64,000 nucleotides of DNA from RGIG5612 sp045601405 (lineage in GTDB: Bacteria > Bacillota > Clostridia > Lachnospirales > Lachnospiraceae). Below the pieces are notes generated by a model that made no database searches, was not told the origin of the DNA, and saw only the letters and a list, made by a program, of their open reading frames with translations. The translations under genes were made by a program, and so were the position numbers. Shown piece by piece: positions 49,604-58,184 of the stretch; the stretch's first letter is position 1, and each line of letters begins with the position of its first letter. The DNA is taken from NCBI GenBank assembly GCA_045601405.1, contig JAZRZO010000053.1, positions 1 through 64,000 of the forward strand, read 5' to 3'.

Positions 49604-50983
49604 CTATCTTTTACTTATCGGAACATACTTTTGGTGTTTAACAACATTTTTATAAGCCGGACGTATTATCTTGTTCCCGGATGTAAGCTCCTCTATCCTG
49701 TGAGCCGACCAGCCCGCCATCCTTGATATGGCAAAAAGCGGCGTGAACAGCTCCTCCGGAAGACCCAAAAGCCTGTAAACAAAGCCGGAATAAAAGTCCA
49801 CATTCACAGAGATATTTTCCCTGTACATGTACCGGTTGCCCGTGATGACCTCCGGGGCGATATTTTCCACCCTTTCGTAGAAGGCGAATTCGTCCATTGC
49901 GCCCTTCTTTTCTGCAAGCGTCTTGGCGAACCGTTTAAGCAGAACAGCCCTCGGGTCGGATATTGAATAAACCGCATGGCCGACTCCGTATATCAGCTTC
50001 TGCCTGTCGTATGCCCTGCCCTTAAGTATCTTTTCAAGCTGCTTTCTTATCTGTTCGTCGTCCGTGATGTCACTTACATTCTTTTTGATGTTGTCCATCA
50101 TCCCCACGACCTTAATGTTCGCCCCGCCGTGCCTCGGCCCCTTAAGTGAACCAAGTGACGCCGCCATAGCGGAATATGTGTCGGTAAGTGTTGATGTCAC
50201 CACCCTGTTCGTGAAGGTGGAGTTATTACCGCCGCCGTGATCCGCGTGAAGGATCAGGCACAGATCCAGCACCATCGCCTCTAATTTTGTGAAGCTGCTG
50301 TCGTCCCTTAAAAGGTGAAGAATTGTTTCTGCCGTTCCCATCTCTTCGGACGGCTGATGTATCACAAGGCTTCCGCCCTCTTTATAATGTTTAAAGGCCT
50401 GATATCCGTAAACAGTGAGCAGGGGCATTACCGATATAAGCTGCACGCACTGCCTAAGCACATTGTCTATTGAAACATCATCCGCCTTGCTGTCATATGG
50501 ATATAGCGTAAGTATGCTCCGGGAAAGAGTATTCATCATCTCTTTGCTGGGAGCCTTCATTATCACGTCCCTTACAAAGTTTGTGGGCAGGCTTCTGTAT
50601 GATGAAAGAACCTGTGTAAATTCCTTCAGCGCTGCGCGCTTCGGCAGTTCTCCGAAAATGAGCAGATATGCCGTTTCCTCAAACCCGTACCTTTGCTCCT
50701 TCGCGATAGCCTTTACCAGATCCTCAACATTATATCCCCTGTAATAAAGTTTTCCGGGACACGGTACTATCTCATCATCATCGATGGTATAGGACTTTAC
50801 TTCCGCTATATTTGTAAGGCCGGTGAGCACGCCCTTTCCGGTAAGGTCTCTGAGTCCTCTTTTAACATTGTATTTACTGTAGAGTCCGGTATCTATCTTA
50901 TTATTTGTCGCGCAAAGCTGCGCCAGCTTTTTTATCTCCGGAGTTGTATCCGAATAGATGTTTACTTCCTTTTTCTTCGTCAT
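49604..50983 (-). CDS. gltA: Citrate synthase
   Basis: A 459-residue type I-fold citrate synthase. The catalytic His regions are LHADHGGGNNSTFTNRVV and GVGHAVYSISDPRA, with GGANIKVVGMMDN between them. The N-terminus carries about 60 extra residues compared with the E. coli enzyme, as in many Clostridia. It condenses oxaloacetate with acetyl-CoA, probably to supply 2-oxoglutarate and glutamate. Aconitase and isocitrate dehydrogenase genes are not in the window. It precedes rarA by two bases. Confidence 0.95.
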   Translation of the reverse strand: MTKKKEVNIYSDTTPEIKKLAQLCATNNKIDTGLYSKYNVKRGLRDLTGKGVLTGLTNIAEVKSYTIDDDEIVPCPGKLYYRGYNVEDLVKAIAKEQRYGFEETAYLLIFGELPKRAALKEFTQVLSSYRSLPTNFVRDVIMKAPSKEMMNTLSRSILTLYPYDSKADDVSIDNVLRQCVQLISVMPLLTVYGYQAFKHYKEGGSLVIHQPSEEMGTAETILHLLRDDSSFTKLEAMVLDLCLILHADHGGGNNSTFTNRVVTSTLTDTYSAMAASLGSLKGPRHGGANIKVVGMMDNIKKNVSDITDDEQIRKQLEKILKGRAYDRQKLIYGVGHAVYSISDPRAVLLKRFAKTLAEKKGAMDEFAFYERVENIAPEVITGNRYMYRENISVNVDFYSGFVYRLLGLPEELFTPLFAISRMAGWSAHRIEELTSGNKIIRPAYKNVVKHQKYVPISKR

Positions 50984-51054
50984 CTACACTCCTTTCATTA
51001 TCATTTTCATGTCTGAAAACAGGCAAATTTAAATGGTAAATGATTGAAAATATT

Positions 51055-51084
51055 TTGTCAATTGTACAGTTTATTGTATATAAT
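51055..51084 (+). promoter_or_regulatory. Promoter of the small membrane protein gene
   Basis: TTGTCA (51055-51060) and a consensus TATAAT (51079-51084) are spaced 18 bases apart. The -10 ends nine bases before the ATG at 51094, with no ribosome site between, so a leader of only a few bases is implied. Confidence 0.65.
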
Positions 51085-51093
51085 GTACCTGTT

Positions 51094-51510
51094 ATGAAGC
51101 CGGAGACCAAAAACGCTTTAAGTATATTCTCACTCATGATAACAATAGCCGGAATAGCAAATACGGCTGTCATCGTTGTCTGGTTCATTTCCTCCTATAA
51201 AGAAACCGGCTCGGTGGGCTTTATCGTGTTGTTTGCCCTTGCCTCGGCCATTATATCCGCGGTATGCTCCTTCACTCTCGGCCTGTCCACCCTTTCGTTT
51301 ATCTCGTCGTCGCGCGGGCGCATATCCAGAAAAACGCTTTCCGATAAAAAGACTTCATATATGAAGCGGGTGGTCATCCTTATCGTTTTCTCTCTTATCC
51401 AGATGATCCTGGCCTGTGTTTCGGGTGTCAAACTCTGGCAGGTAGTAGTCATCTTTGTCTGCTCTGTCATCATCCCAATGCTCTATATGATATGCGCGTC
51501 AAGGATGTGA
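51094..51510 (+). CDS. Small four-helix membrane protein of unknown function
   Basis: A 138-residue integral membrane protein with four hydrophobic segments: ALSIFSLMITIAGIANTAVI, GFIVLFALASAIISAVCSFT, VVILIVFSLIQMILACVSGV and VVVIFVCSVIIPMLYMICAS. A basic cytoplasmic loop (SSRGRISRKTLSDKKTSYMKR) separates helices two and three. I chose the ATG at 51094 because the TATAAT box lies just upstream; an in-frame ATG at 51040 would lie before that promoter. No family is recognised. It converges on the M18 aminopeptidase gene, with a seven-base gap. Confidence 0.7.
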   Translation: MKPETKNALSIFSLMITIAGIANTAVIVVWFISSYKETGSVGFIVLFALASAIISAVCSFTLGLSTLSFISSSRGRISRKTLSDKKTSYMKRVVILIVFSLIQMILACVSGVKLWQVVVIFVCSVIIPMLYMICASRM

Positions 51511-51516
51511 ACCGCC

Positions 51517-52914
51517 TCAGGCCTTTTCGAACACTGTCCTCATGCATTTGTATGTCATATAGCAGTCGAACTTCGCTACAGTCTCATACGGCGCGTGCAT
51601 GCTCAGCACGGGAACTCCGGCATCAATGGTGTCGATATTTCTGTTTGCAAGATCCAGAGCAACGGTTCCTCCGCCGCCTTTATCGTTTTTGCCCATCTGT
51701 GTCATCTGCCATACAACCCCGGCGTCATTCATCAGCTTTCTGAGTTTGCCTACCACCTCGGCTGAAGCGTCGCTCGCTCCGCTCTTTCCGCCGTGTCCTG
51801 TATATTTGCAGAACGCGACTCCGTGATTTATCCTGGAATCGTTTCTTATCTCAAAGACCTCCGCGTAATTGGGGTCATAAGCTGCAGTAACATCCGCGCT
51901 TACACAGAATGCATTTGCGAAGCAGTCTCTAAGATCAACCTTCTGTCCCTTGCACATATCGCCGACAAACCACTCAAATGCCTCGCTCAGCATACCGCTT
52001 ACACCCACGCTTCCTATTTCTTCCTTATCCGCGAAGATGCATACACCTGTCTTCTTCAGTTTTTTCGCATCGAAAAGCCCCTTGAGCTCCGCGAAGGCGC
52101 ACACTCTGTCATCATGGCCATAAGCCGCTATAAGGCTTCTGTCAAAACCTATATCTGTTGCCTTTCCGGCGGGAACCACCTCAAGTTCCGCCGAGATAAG
52201 GTCCTCCTCCGTAATACCGTATTTTTCATTCAGGATCTTAAGTATGCCGAATTTTACTCTGTCGCTCTCCTCCTTATCCCCTATCGGACGTGATCCCAGC
52301 AGGACATTGAGCACTTCTGACGGAACCGCCTGGTCAAGCGGCTGTTTATCTGTTTCCTTTTTTAAATGCGGAAGAAGATCTTCGATAATAAACTGAGGAT
52401 CGCCCTCATCTGCCCCGATATTTATCTCAACGCTCTTGCCGTTTCTCAATACCACTACGCCGTATATCTCAAGTGGCCTTGCCACCCACTGATATTTTCT
52501 AATCCCGCCATAGTGATGGGTCTTAAAGTATGCAAGCTCCGAGTCCTCATAAAGCGGGCGCGGTTTCAGGTCAAGGCGCGGCGCGTCCGTATGCGCCGCC
52601 GTGATATTGATGCCCTTATCCAGCTTTTCCTCTCCGACTACCGCAAGCATGATAGCCTTGCCTCTGTTGTTAAAATAGACCTTGTCTCCTGCGTTGAGCT
52701 TCATACCGGAGCGGTATTCCTTAAAGCCCCTCTCTTTGGCAAGCTCTATGCAATATTTAACACAAAGTCTTTCCGTCTTTCCGTTATCAAGGAATCTCTT
52801 GTATTCCTCACAGTAGGCATTCATCTTTTTCTCTTCCGAAGCGGAAAGCTTATCATAGCCGTTATCTGATCTGTAAAAAAGTCTTTCTTTTAAAACATTT
52901 TTCTTTTCTGCCAT
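51517..52914 (-). CDS. M18 family aminopeptidase
   Basis: A 465-residue dinuclear zinc aminopeptidase. Metal ligands and motifs are visible in ITAAHTDAPRLDLKPRPLYE (His and Asp), FADKEEIGSVGVSGMLSEAF (Glu-Glu) and the C-terminal VLSMHAPYETVAKFDCY (His). YHYGGIRKYQWVARPLEIYG-like HYGGIRKYQWVARPLEI is the M18 linker. It removes N-terminal, often acidic, residues from cytoplasmic peptides. The start is the ATG at 52914, with AGGAGG seven bases upstream. Confidence 0.94.
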   Translation of the reverse strand: MAEKKNVLKERLFYRSDNGYDKLSASEEKKMNAYCEEYKRFLDNGKTERLCVKYCIELAKERGFKEYRSGMKLNAGDKVYFNNRGKAIMLAVVGEEKLDKGINITAAHTDAPRLDLKPRPLYEDSELAYFKTHHYGGIRKYQWVARPLEIYGVVVLRNGKSVEINIGADEGDPQFIIEDLLPHLKKETDKQPLDQAVPSEVLNVLLGSRPIGDKEESDRVKFGILKILNEKYGITEEDLISAELEVVPAGKATDIGFDRSLIAAYGHDDRVCAFAELKGLFDAKKLKKTGVCIFADKEEIGSVGVSGMLSEAFEWFVGDMCKGQKVDLRDCFANAFCVSADVTAAYDPNYAEVFEIRNDSRINHGVAFCKYTGHGGKSGASDASAEVVGKLRKLMNDAGVVWQMTQMGKNDKGGGGTVALDLANRNIDTIDAGVPVLSMHAPYETVAKFDCYMTYKCMRTVFEKA

Positions 52915-52958
52915 TATTTCCTCCTGATAGTCCTGCCTTCTTTTGACCGCGCGCTTTA

Positions 52959-54293
52959 TCACGCGGCGTCTCCCATGCCTTCCCAGTAATCATCCGGGAT
53001 CATATTAAAGGCGTTACCGCTGTCCTTTATCTCGTAATATTTTCCGTTAAAGCCTATAACATTCGGGCCTTCTATGCCGATAGTCACAGTGCCTTCTTCT
53101 GTAAAGAACGTATATTGTACCTGTCCTCCGGGCTCCGGAGCATCACTCTCTCCAAGCTCTTCTCCTACGGTGACCTTCTTAAGAGCTTCAAATACTTCTC
53201 TTATCTTATTCTGGTCTGTTACCGTGATCTCGACTCCGGGCTTGAACATTACCATTTTCAGTGGCGGGGAGTCATAAAACCTGTCTTTGAAGGCACTTAC
53301 CTGAGGGTCGTTGTAAAACGTGAATACATCTGTATTGACAACCGGCTCTGTCTGCAGTCGATCTGCGGAATACCCGTCTATGCCGCCTGTTTCCTCAAAC
53401 TGCTCGTTCAGCTGCTTCCAGTGTATCTTGCAATAGTATTCCCCGTTTATCGAGGGATATTTTTTGCTGTGGATCTGGGCCTCGTTCTGGCAGTCATATT
53501 CTCTGTTATACGCGCACCTTTGAATATTGTCCCCGCCCTCATTCACGGATCTTAGATATGAAAAGCCGAATATCAGAGCCCACGCCACTGCTATAGCGGC
53601 TATCCCGGCCCGCCTGGATATCCCCTTTTTCGAGAACCTTGCCAGATCTATCCTGTCATCCAGCTTTGTCCCCTTAAGCTTTTTACATATCGCCGAGCTG
53701 ATAAGATATCCCATTACGCCGGAAAAGCAGCCTATTATCACTGCCACAAATACGTCCGAAGCATAGTGCACCATAAGGTATATTCTTGAAACCGCCGTAA
53801 GTACTGCGACAACTGGAAATATCCATGCTATCTTCTTTTTGCCGACTGATATGAAGTACAGCATAAGTGATATCGCCACCTCAAATGCCCCCGTTGTATG
53901 GCCTGACGTGAAGGAGTAGTCCGACTCGCTGAGCCTGCCTGCGCCCAGATACCATGCCCAGTACTGCGCGTCATGCTGCAGGGTGTTATAAGGTCTTATC
54001 CTCATAACAAGCGGTTTTACAATGACATTTGTTATCAATGTTCCGATGATGACCGCGAAGACCACGGCAAGACCTGCCTTACGTGTGCGTTTAAAAAAGC
54101 ACAGTATAAGCCCCAGTACAGCGATCAGTGCGATGTATTCAGCAGCACCCATAGCGGTAAATATCTTGGCGATCGCCGTTAAGAAGCCGCTTTGGATGCT
54201 TCCGAAGAACCGGAAGATGCTCATATCCATATTGTAAAAAACTGAGTTTAGCTGGTCCCCGACAGACCCTGCCAGTAATAAGTTAGCTGTCAT
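52959..54293 (-). CDS. PAP2 superfamily membrane phosphatase with extra C-terminal domain
   Basis: A 444-residue protein. The N-terminal half has about six helices with the PAP2 signature: KPLVMRIRPYNT (KxxxxxxRP), YSFTSGHTTGAFE (SGH) and SRIYLMVHYASDVFVAVIIG (SR...H...D). Members dephosphorylate undecaprenyl pyrophosphate or other lipid phosphates outside the membrane. A further helix (AGIAAIAVAWALIFGFSYLR) leads to about 200 external residues with a Cys-containing region and a beta-rich end (KMVMFKPGVEITVTDQNKIR), not part of the usual PAP2 protein and unrecognised. The gap 54294-54377 to nrdG is A/T-rich with no gene. Confidence 0.9.
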   Translation of the reverse strand: MTANLLLAGSVGDQLNSVFYNMDMSIFRFFGSIQSGFLTAIAKIFTAMGAAEYIALIAVLGLILCFFKRTRKAGLAVVFAVIIGTLITNVIVKPLVMRIRPYNTLQHDAQYWAWYLGAGRLSESDYSFTSGHTTGAFEVAISLMLYFISVGKKKIAWIFPVVAVLTAVSRIYLMVHYASDVFVAVIIGCFSGVMGYLISSAICKKLKGTKLDDRIDLARFSKKGISRRAGIAAIAVAWALIFGFSYLRSVNEGGDNIQRCAYNREYDCQNEAQIHSKKYPSINGEYYCKIHWKQLNEQFEETGGIDGYSADRLQTEPVVNTDVFTFYNDPQVSAFKDRFYDSPPLKMVMFKPGVEITVTDQNKIREVFEALKKVTVGEELGESDAPEPGGQVQYTFFTEEGTVTIGIEGPNVIGFNGKYYEIKDSGNAFNMIPDDYWEGMGDAA

Positions 54294-54377
54294 GCATTTC
54301 CTTTCTTTTGCCTTGTTGGTTGAGAATATTATATGGCATTCATTGTACCATAATTCCGGTATTTTTTATCTGTTTTT

Positions 54378-54917
54378 TTATTCCGTATCGTCCTTTTCGC
54401 TGTCCGTAAGGCACACCACCCTTTTGCTTCTTCTGAACTCATTCATATCTATGAGTCTCTGATTTTCGCTTCCACGGAATTTCAGACAGAGATTTTTCTG
54501 TGCCTGAACGAAAGGCCCGTCTACCAGTATGTCTATGCAGGAAAGCATCTCATCTGTTGCTTCTGTATGTTTTCTGCCTCCGGAAAGCAGATCTTCGAGC
54601 AGGTAGCCTGTAAATGCCCAGATGTCTTTTTTCGGATATCGTTCCCTGACCCTTTTCAGAAACGGAAGCAGCGCCTCCTGATTTTCCTCTTCAAACGGAT
54701 CCCCTCCCAACAGCGTCAGCCCCTGAATATAGTCCGGCGCGAGGCTTTCGATTACTTCATCCTCCGCCGCTGTATCAAAGAAGCTTCCGTATTCGAAGTT
54801 CCAGGTTTCCGGCTGGAAGCAGCCCTCGCAGCGATTGCGGCAGCCTGATACGAACAAACTTGTCCTTACTCCGCCGCCATTGGCTATATCATATTTTTTT
54901 ATCGCAGAATAATTCAT
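54378..54917 (-). CDS. nrdG: Anaerobic ribonucleotide reductase-activating protein (radical SAM)
   Basis: A 179-residue radical SAM activase. The cluster motif is VSGCRNRCEGCFQPETW (CxxxCxxC), followed by TLLGGDPFEEENQ. It cleaves AdoMet to place a glycyl radical on NrdD. Encoded 99 bases after nrdD with a long GC-rich hairpin between. The size is that of typical NrdG. Confidence 0.96.
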   Translation of the reverse strand: MNYSAIKKYDIANGGGVRTSLFVSGCRNRCEGCFQPETWNFEYGSFFDTAAEDEVIESLAPDYIQGLTLLGGDPFEEENQEALLPFLKRVRERYPKKDIWAFTGYLLEDLLSGGRKHTEATDEMLSCIDILVDGPFVQAQKNLCLKFRGSENQRLIDMNEFRRSKRVVCLTDSEKDDTE

Positions 54918-54955
54918 ATTTCTCCTTTCGCGCAGGTTTTTCCTTCACTTACCAG

Positions 54956-54991
54956 CAGCGGCGCGCCACTTTGGAAGCTGGCGCGCCGCTG
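54956..54991. repeat. Strong 13-bp GC-rich hairpin between nrdD and nrdG
   Basis: 54956-54968 and 54979-54991 are exact reverse complements (CAGCGGCGCGCCA and its complement) with a ten-base loop. There is no following T-tract on either strand. It could slow or cut the message between nrdD and nrdG to set their ratio. Confidence 0.75.
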
Positions 54992-55016
54992 ATATATAAA
55001 ATACTGGCCTGCTGTT

Positions 55017-57230
55017 TTACAGATGGAGAACCCTGTCCCTGATCTCCTGTGTCCTTCCCTGATTCCAGAACTGTGTTCCTATGTATCCGCAGGTGCGTCT
55101 TGCGACATTCATCTTATCCTGATCACGGTTTTTGCAGTTCGGGCACTCCCATATCAGCTTTCCACCCTCATCGGTAACTATGCTTATCTCGCCGTCATAT
55201 CCGCACTCCTGACAATAGTCACTCTTTGTGTTGAGCTCCGCGTACATTATGTTGTCATAAATATACTGCATTACCGCTATAACTGCCTCCAGGTTGTCCT
55301 TCATGTCCGGAACCTCCACGTAGCTGATCGCTCCTCCCGGCGACAGAGCCTGGAACTCGGCCTCGAATTTCAGCTTGTCAAACGCGTTTATCTCTTCCGT
55401 AACATGAACGTGATAGCTGTTGGTAATGTAGTTTTTATCAGTTACACCCTCTATCTTTCCAAAACGCTTCTGGAGGCATTTCGCGAATTTATATGTTGTG
55501 GATTCAAGCGGGGTTCCGTAGAGCGAGAAGTCGATATTGTGTTCCGCCTTCCATCCCTTGCACGCTTCGTTAAGTCTCCTCATTATCTCAAGCGCAAACT
55601 CCTTGCCGCCTTCATGCGTATGTGAGCAGCCTTTCATATAATAAGTGCATTCATGGAGTCCCGCATATCCCAGCGAGATCGTGGAATATCCTCCGAAGAG
55701 CAGCTCGTCTATCGGCTCACCCTTTTCAAGACGGGCAAGGGCTCCGTTCTGCCAGAGTATGGGCGCGGCATCCGAAAGCGTACCCTTAAGCCTTTCGTGT
55801 CTGCAAAGAAGCGCTCTGTAGCACAATTCCAGCCTCTCCTCAAGGATATCCCAGAATGCTGATTCGTTCTTTCCGCTCGAGCATGCCACATCAACAAGGT
55901 TGATGGTGACCACGCCCTGGTTGAACCTGCCGTAATATTTAGCCTTTCCGGGAACATAGTTCTTTGCCTTAGCTACATTTCCCATCTCCATCGTGCGGTC
56001 CGGAGTAAGGAATGAACGGCATCCCATGCATGGATAGCAGTCTCCCTCTCCATTTGCGTTTACCTTATATTCAAGCATCTTCTTTTCGGATATGTAGTCA
56101 GGCACCATTCTTTTTGCCGTACACTCCGCCGCAAGCTTCGTGAGTTCAAAATATTTTGAGCCCTCGCGGAGATTGTCTTCCTCAAGCACATATATAAGCT
56201 TCGGGAAAGCCGGTGTGATATATATACCCTTTTCATTTTTTACGCCGAGTATCCTCTGGCGGAGAGTTTCTTCTATTATCAGAGCAAGGTCATCCCTTGT
56301 GCGGCCCTCCGGCACTTCGTTAAGGTACATAAATACTGTAACGAATGGAGCCTGTCCGTTAGTCGTCATGAGTGTGGTCACCTGATACTGGATGATCTGT
56401 ATACCCTGCCGGATCTCATCACGAACCCTTTCCTCTACTATGTCCGAGAGCAGTTCTTCCGTATATGGCATTTCCATGCGCTCAAACTGGTTTTTGATCT
56501 TTCTGTAGAATTTCTCTCTGCTCACTTCAACAAACGGCGCAAGGTGTGATAAAGATATGCTCTGTCCCCCGTACTGGTTGCTCGCTATCTGCGCGATCGC
56601 CTGAGTTGCGATGTTGCAGGCCGTCGCAAAACTCTTCGGAGGCTCTATCATCGTCTCGGAGATAACTGTACCGTTCTGAAGCATATCCTCAAGATTCACC
56701 AGACAGCAGTTATGCATATGCTGCGCGAAATAATCCGCATCATGGAAATGGATTATGCCCTTTTCGTGAGCGTCAACGATATCTTCTGGAAGCAGGAATC
56801 TTTTGGTGATATCCTTGCTCACCTCACCTGCCATATAATCACGCTGAACTGAATTTACGACAGGATTCTTGTTGGAATTTTCCTGTTTTACCTCTTCATT
56901 GTTGCAGTCCAGAAGACTCAATATCTGCTGGTCTGTTGAATTTGCCTTACGGACTATCGCTCTTTTGTAGCGGTAAGTAATATAATTGCGGGCAACATTA
57001 AAAGCGTTCTGTTCCATTATATGGTTCTCCACCATATCCTGGATCTCCTCCACGCCCGGAGCCCTGTCCATGAGTGAGCACTCTTCCATTACCGCGTTAA
57101 CTATAAGGTGAATTGTAAGAGGCTTCATTTTTTCTGTATCCGCAACAGATTCGTTTGCTTTGATTATAGCGGCCTCGATCTTTGAGGCATCGAACTGAAC
57201 CTCCTCGCCGCTCCTTTTGATTATCTTCAT
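55017..57230 (-). CDS. nrdD: Anaerobic (class III) ribonucleoside-triphosphate reductase
   Basis: A 737-residue glycyl-radical enzyme that makes dNTPs without oxygen. The N-terminal ATP-cone (KIIKRSGEEVQFDASKIEAA) is the allosteric activity domain. The catalytic barrel follows. The C-terminus has the zinc site (CQECGYDGE and CPNCKNRD) and the glycyl-radical loop RRTCGYIGTQFWNQGRTQEI. No class I or II reductase is present in the window. A consensus-like sigma-A promoter lies about 55-80 bases upstream. Confidence 0.97.
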   Translation of the reverse strand: MKIIKRSGEEVQFDASKIEAAIIKANESVADTEKMKPLTIHLIVNAVMEECSLMDRAPGVEEIQDMVENHIMEQNAFNVARNYITYRYKRAIVRKANSTDQQILSLLDCNNEEVKQENSNKNPVVNSVQRDYMAGEVSKDITKRFLLPEDIVDAHEKGIIHFHDADYFAQHMHNCCLVNLEDMLQNGTVISETMIEPPKSFATACNIATQAIAQIASNQYGGQSISLSHLAPFVEVSREKFYRKIKNQFERMEMPYTEELLSDIVEERVRDEIRQGIQIIQYQVTTLMTTNGQAPFVTVFMYLNEVPEGRTRDDLALIIEETLRQRILGVKNEKGIYITPAFPKLIYVLEEDNLREGSKYFELTKLAAECTAKRMVPDYISEKKMLEYKVNANGEGDCYPCMGCRSFLTPDRTMEMGNVAKAKNYVPGKAKYYGRFNQGVVTINLVDVACSSGKNESAFWDILEERLELCYRALLCRHERLKGTLSDAAPILWQNGALARLEKGEPIDELLFGGYSTISLGYAGLHECTYYMKGCSHTHEGGKEFALEIMRRLNEACKGWKAEHNIDFSLYGTPLESTTYKFAKCLQKRFGKIEGVTDKNYITNSYHVHVTEEINAFDKLKFEAEFQALSPGGAISYVEVPDMKDNLEAVIAVMQYIYDNIMYAELNTKSDYCQECGYDGEISIVTDEGGKLIWECPNCKNRDQDKMNVARRTCGYIGTQFWNQGRTQEIRDRVLHL

Positions 57231-57283
57231 CTCGTCCCTGTCCTTTCACAAACCTTTTGTCTTACTTTTTAGCTGTATGAGGA

Positions 57284-57311
57284 ATTATACTATATCTTGT
57301 GGTGCTGTCAA
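57284..57311 (-). promoter_or_regulatory. nrdD promoter with possible NrdR-like site
   Basis: On the minus strand TTGACA (57306-57311) and TATAAT (57284-57289) are spaced 16 bases apart. The spacer contains CACAAGATATAGTAT, which partly matches the NrdR box pattern ACACwATATATwGTGT; one weak copy only, so NrdR control is tentative. Confidence 0.6.
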
Positions 57312-57425
57312 GGATTATTGTCCATATTTGGTGTATTTTAATATTTTTTTAATATTTTTGAAAAAAAAGCACCTCCGACTTTATTTATTCATCTTTTATT
57401 CATCCGCAGTGACTCCTTCCCGAAT

Positions 57426-57446
57426 GCCAAAGAATTTGGCTTTTTT
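57426..57446 (+). terminator. Orphan plus-strand terminator
   Basis: GCCAAA (57426-57431) and TTTGGC (57435-57440) form a 6-bp stem with loop GAA followed by six T. No plus-strand gene ends upstream, because nrdD runs the other way. It may be the end of a lost gene or a leader attenuator of the broken binding-protein gene. The stretch 57231-57533 otherwise holds only the nrdD promoter. Confidence 0.5.
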
Positions 57447-57533
57447 GATACCGGCAGAAAAAAACATACAGTTACTACAAGCATTATGCAGTTTATATGC
57501 ATCTGATCATGTACAATCGAAAGGGGGAAATAT

Positions 57534-58007
57534 GATATCGGTATCGCGGGTATGACGGTTACCGACGAACGTCTTAAGAGTGTCAACTTCTCTGACACAT
57601 ACGCGACCGGCGTTCAGGTTATCGTTGTAAAATAAGGCTCCGCGACCACATCTCCCGATGACCTGACGGATGTCCGTATAGGTGTTCAGATGGATACAAC
57701 AGGCGATATCTACTGCTGTTAAGATTTCAGCGATGATCATGTCAGCGAATATAAAACAGGCTCTGACGCTATACAGGCGCTCATAAGTGATAAAGTTGAC
57801 TGCGTTGTCATTGACAATGAGCCTGCAAAATCCTATGTCAGCTCAAACGCGGGACTTAAGATCATTGACACCGAATACATGGTTGAGGAATATGCCATCT
57901 GCATTTCCAAGAATAATACCAAGCTTTTAGATGATATCAACGCTGCTCTTGCCGAACTGAAGAAATCCGGAAGGTTCGATGAGATAATAAGCAAATATAT
58001 AAAATAA
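57534..58007 (+). pseudogene. Broken amino-acid ABC transporter solute-binding protein
   Basis: One frame reads as the second half of a family 3 periplasmic-type binding protein: DIGIAGMTVTDERLKSVNFS, YATGVQVIVV, DLTDVRIGVQMDTTGDIY, SDAIQALISDKVDCVVIDNE and a normal end ELKKSGRFDEIISKYIK. Two in-frame TAA stops interrupt it, after QVIVVK (57636-57638) and after IYCC. The N-terminal half and signal peptide are missing; a ribosome site and ATG just upstream (57532) are in another frame. No permease or ATPase gene remains nearby. Clearly a dead remnant. Confidence 0.88.
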
Positions 58008-58030
58008 CAGATGCTTGAAATTCAGCAGCA

Positions 58031-58069
58031 TATTACTTCCGCAGGGACTTTAGCTCTGCGGAAGTAGTA
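58031..58069. repeat. Inverted repeat after the broken binding-protein gene
   Basis: ACTTCCGCAG (58035-58044) and CTGCGGAAGT (58056-58065) are exact complements with an 11-base loop, extended outward by A/T pairs. No T-tract follows, so it is a hairpin of unknown role, perhaps a decayed terminator. The rest of 58008-58158 has no gene. Confidence 0.6.
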
Positions 58070-58158
58070 ATAAGAGGGGAAAAATGGAATCATTCTTCCG
58101 GGGGATTTTTCTCAAATCCTCAGAATCCGAGATTAAAAGATTTTCCGGGCAAAGTTCT

Positions 58159-58184
58159 GGTCTGACATCTTTATCTGTCAGACC
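58159..58184. terminator. Hairpin overlapping the end of the pyridoxamine kinase gene
   Basis: GGTCTGACA (58159-58167) and TGTCAGACC (58176-58184) are exact complements enclosing an eight-base loop. The hairpin includes the stop codon of the kinase gene. T-tracts on either side are weak, so termination is uncertain. Confidence 0.4.

Noticed and set aside
51040..51093. Upstream ATG at 51040 as start of the small membrane protein.
   Set aside because: It lies before the clear TTGTCA/TATAAT promoter, has no ribosome site, and the added residues would be encoded by the promoter itself.
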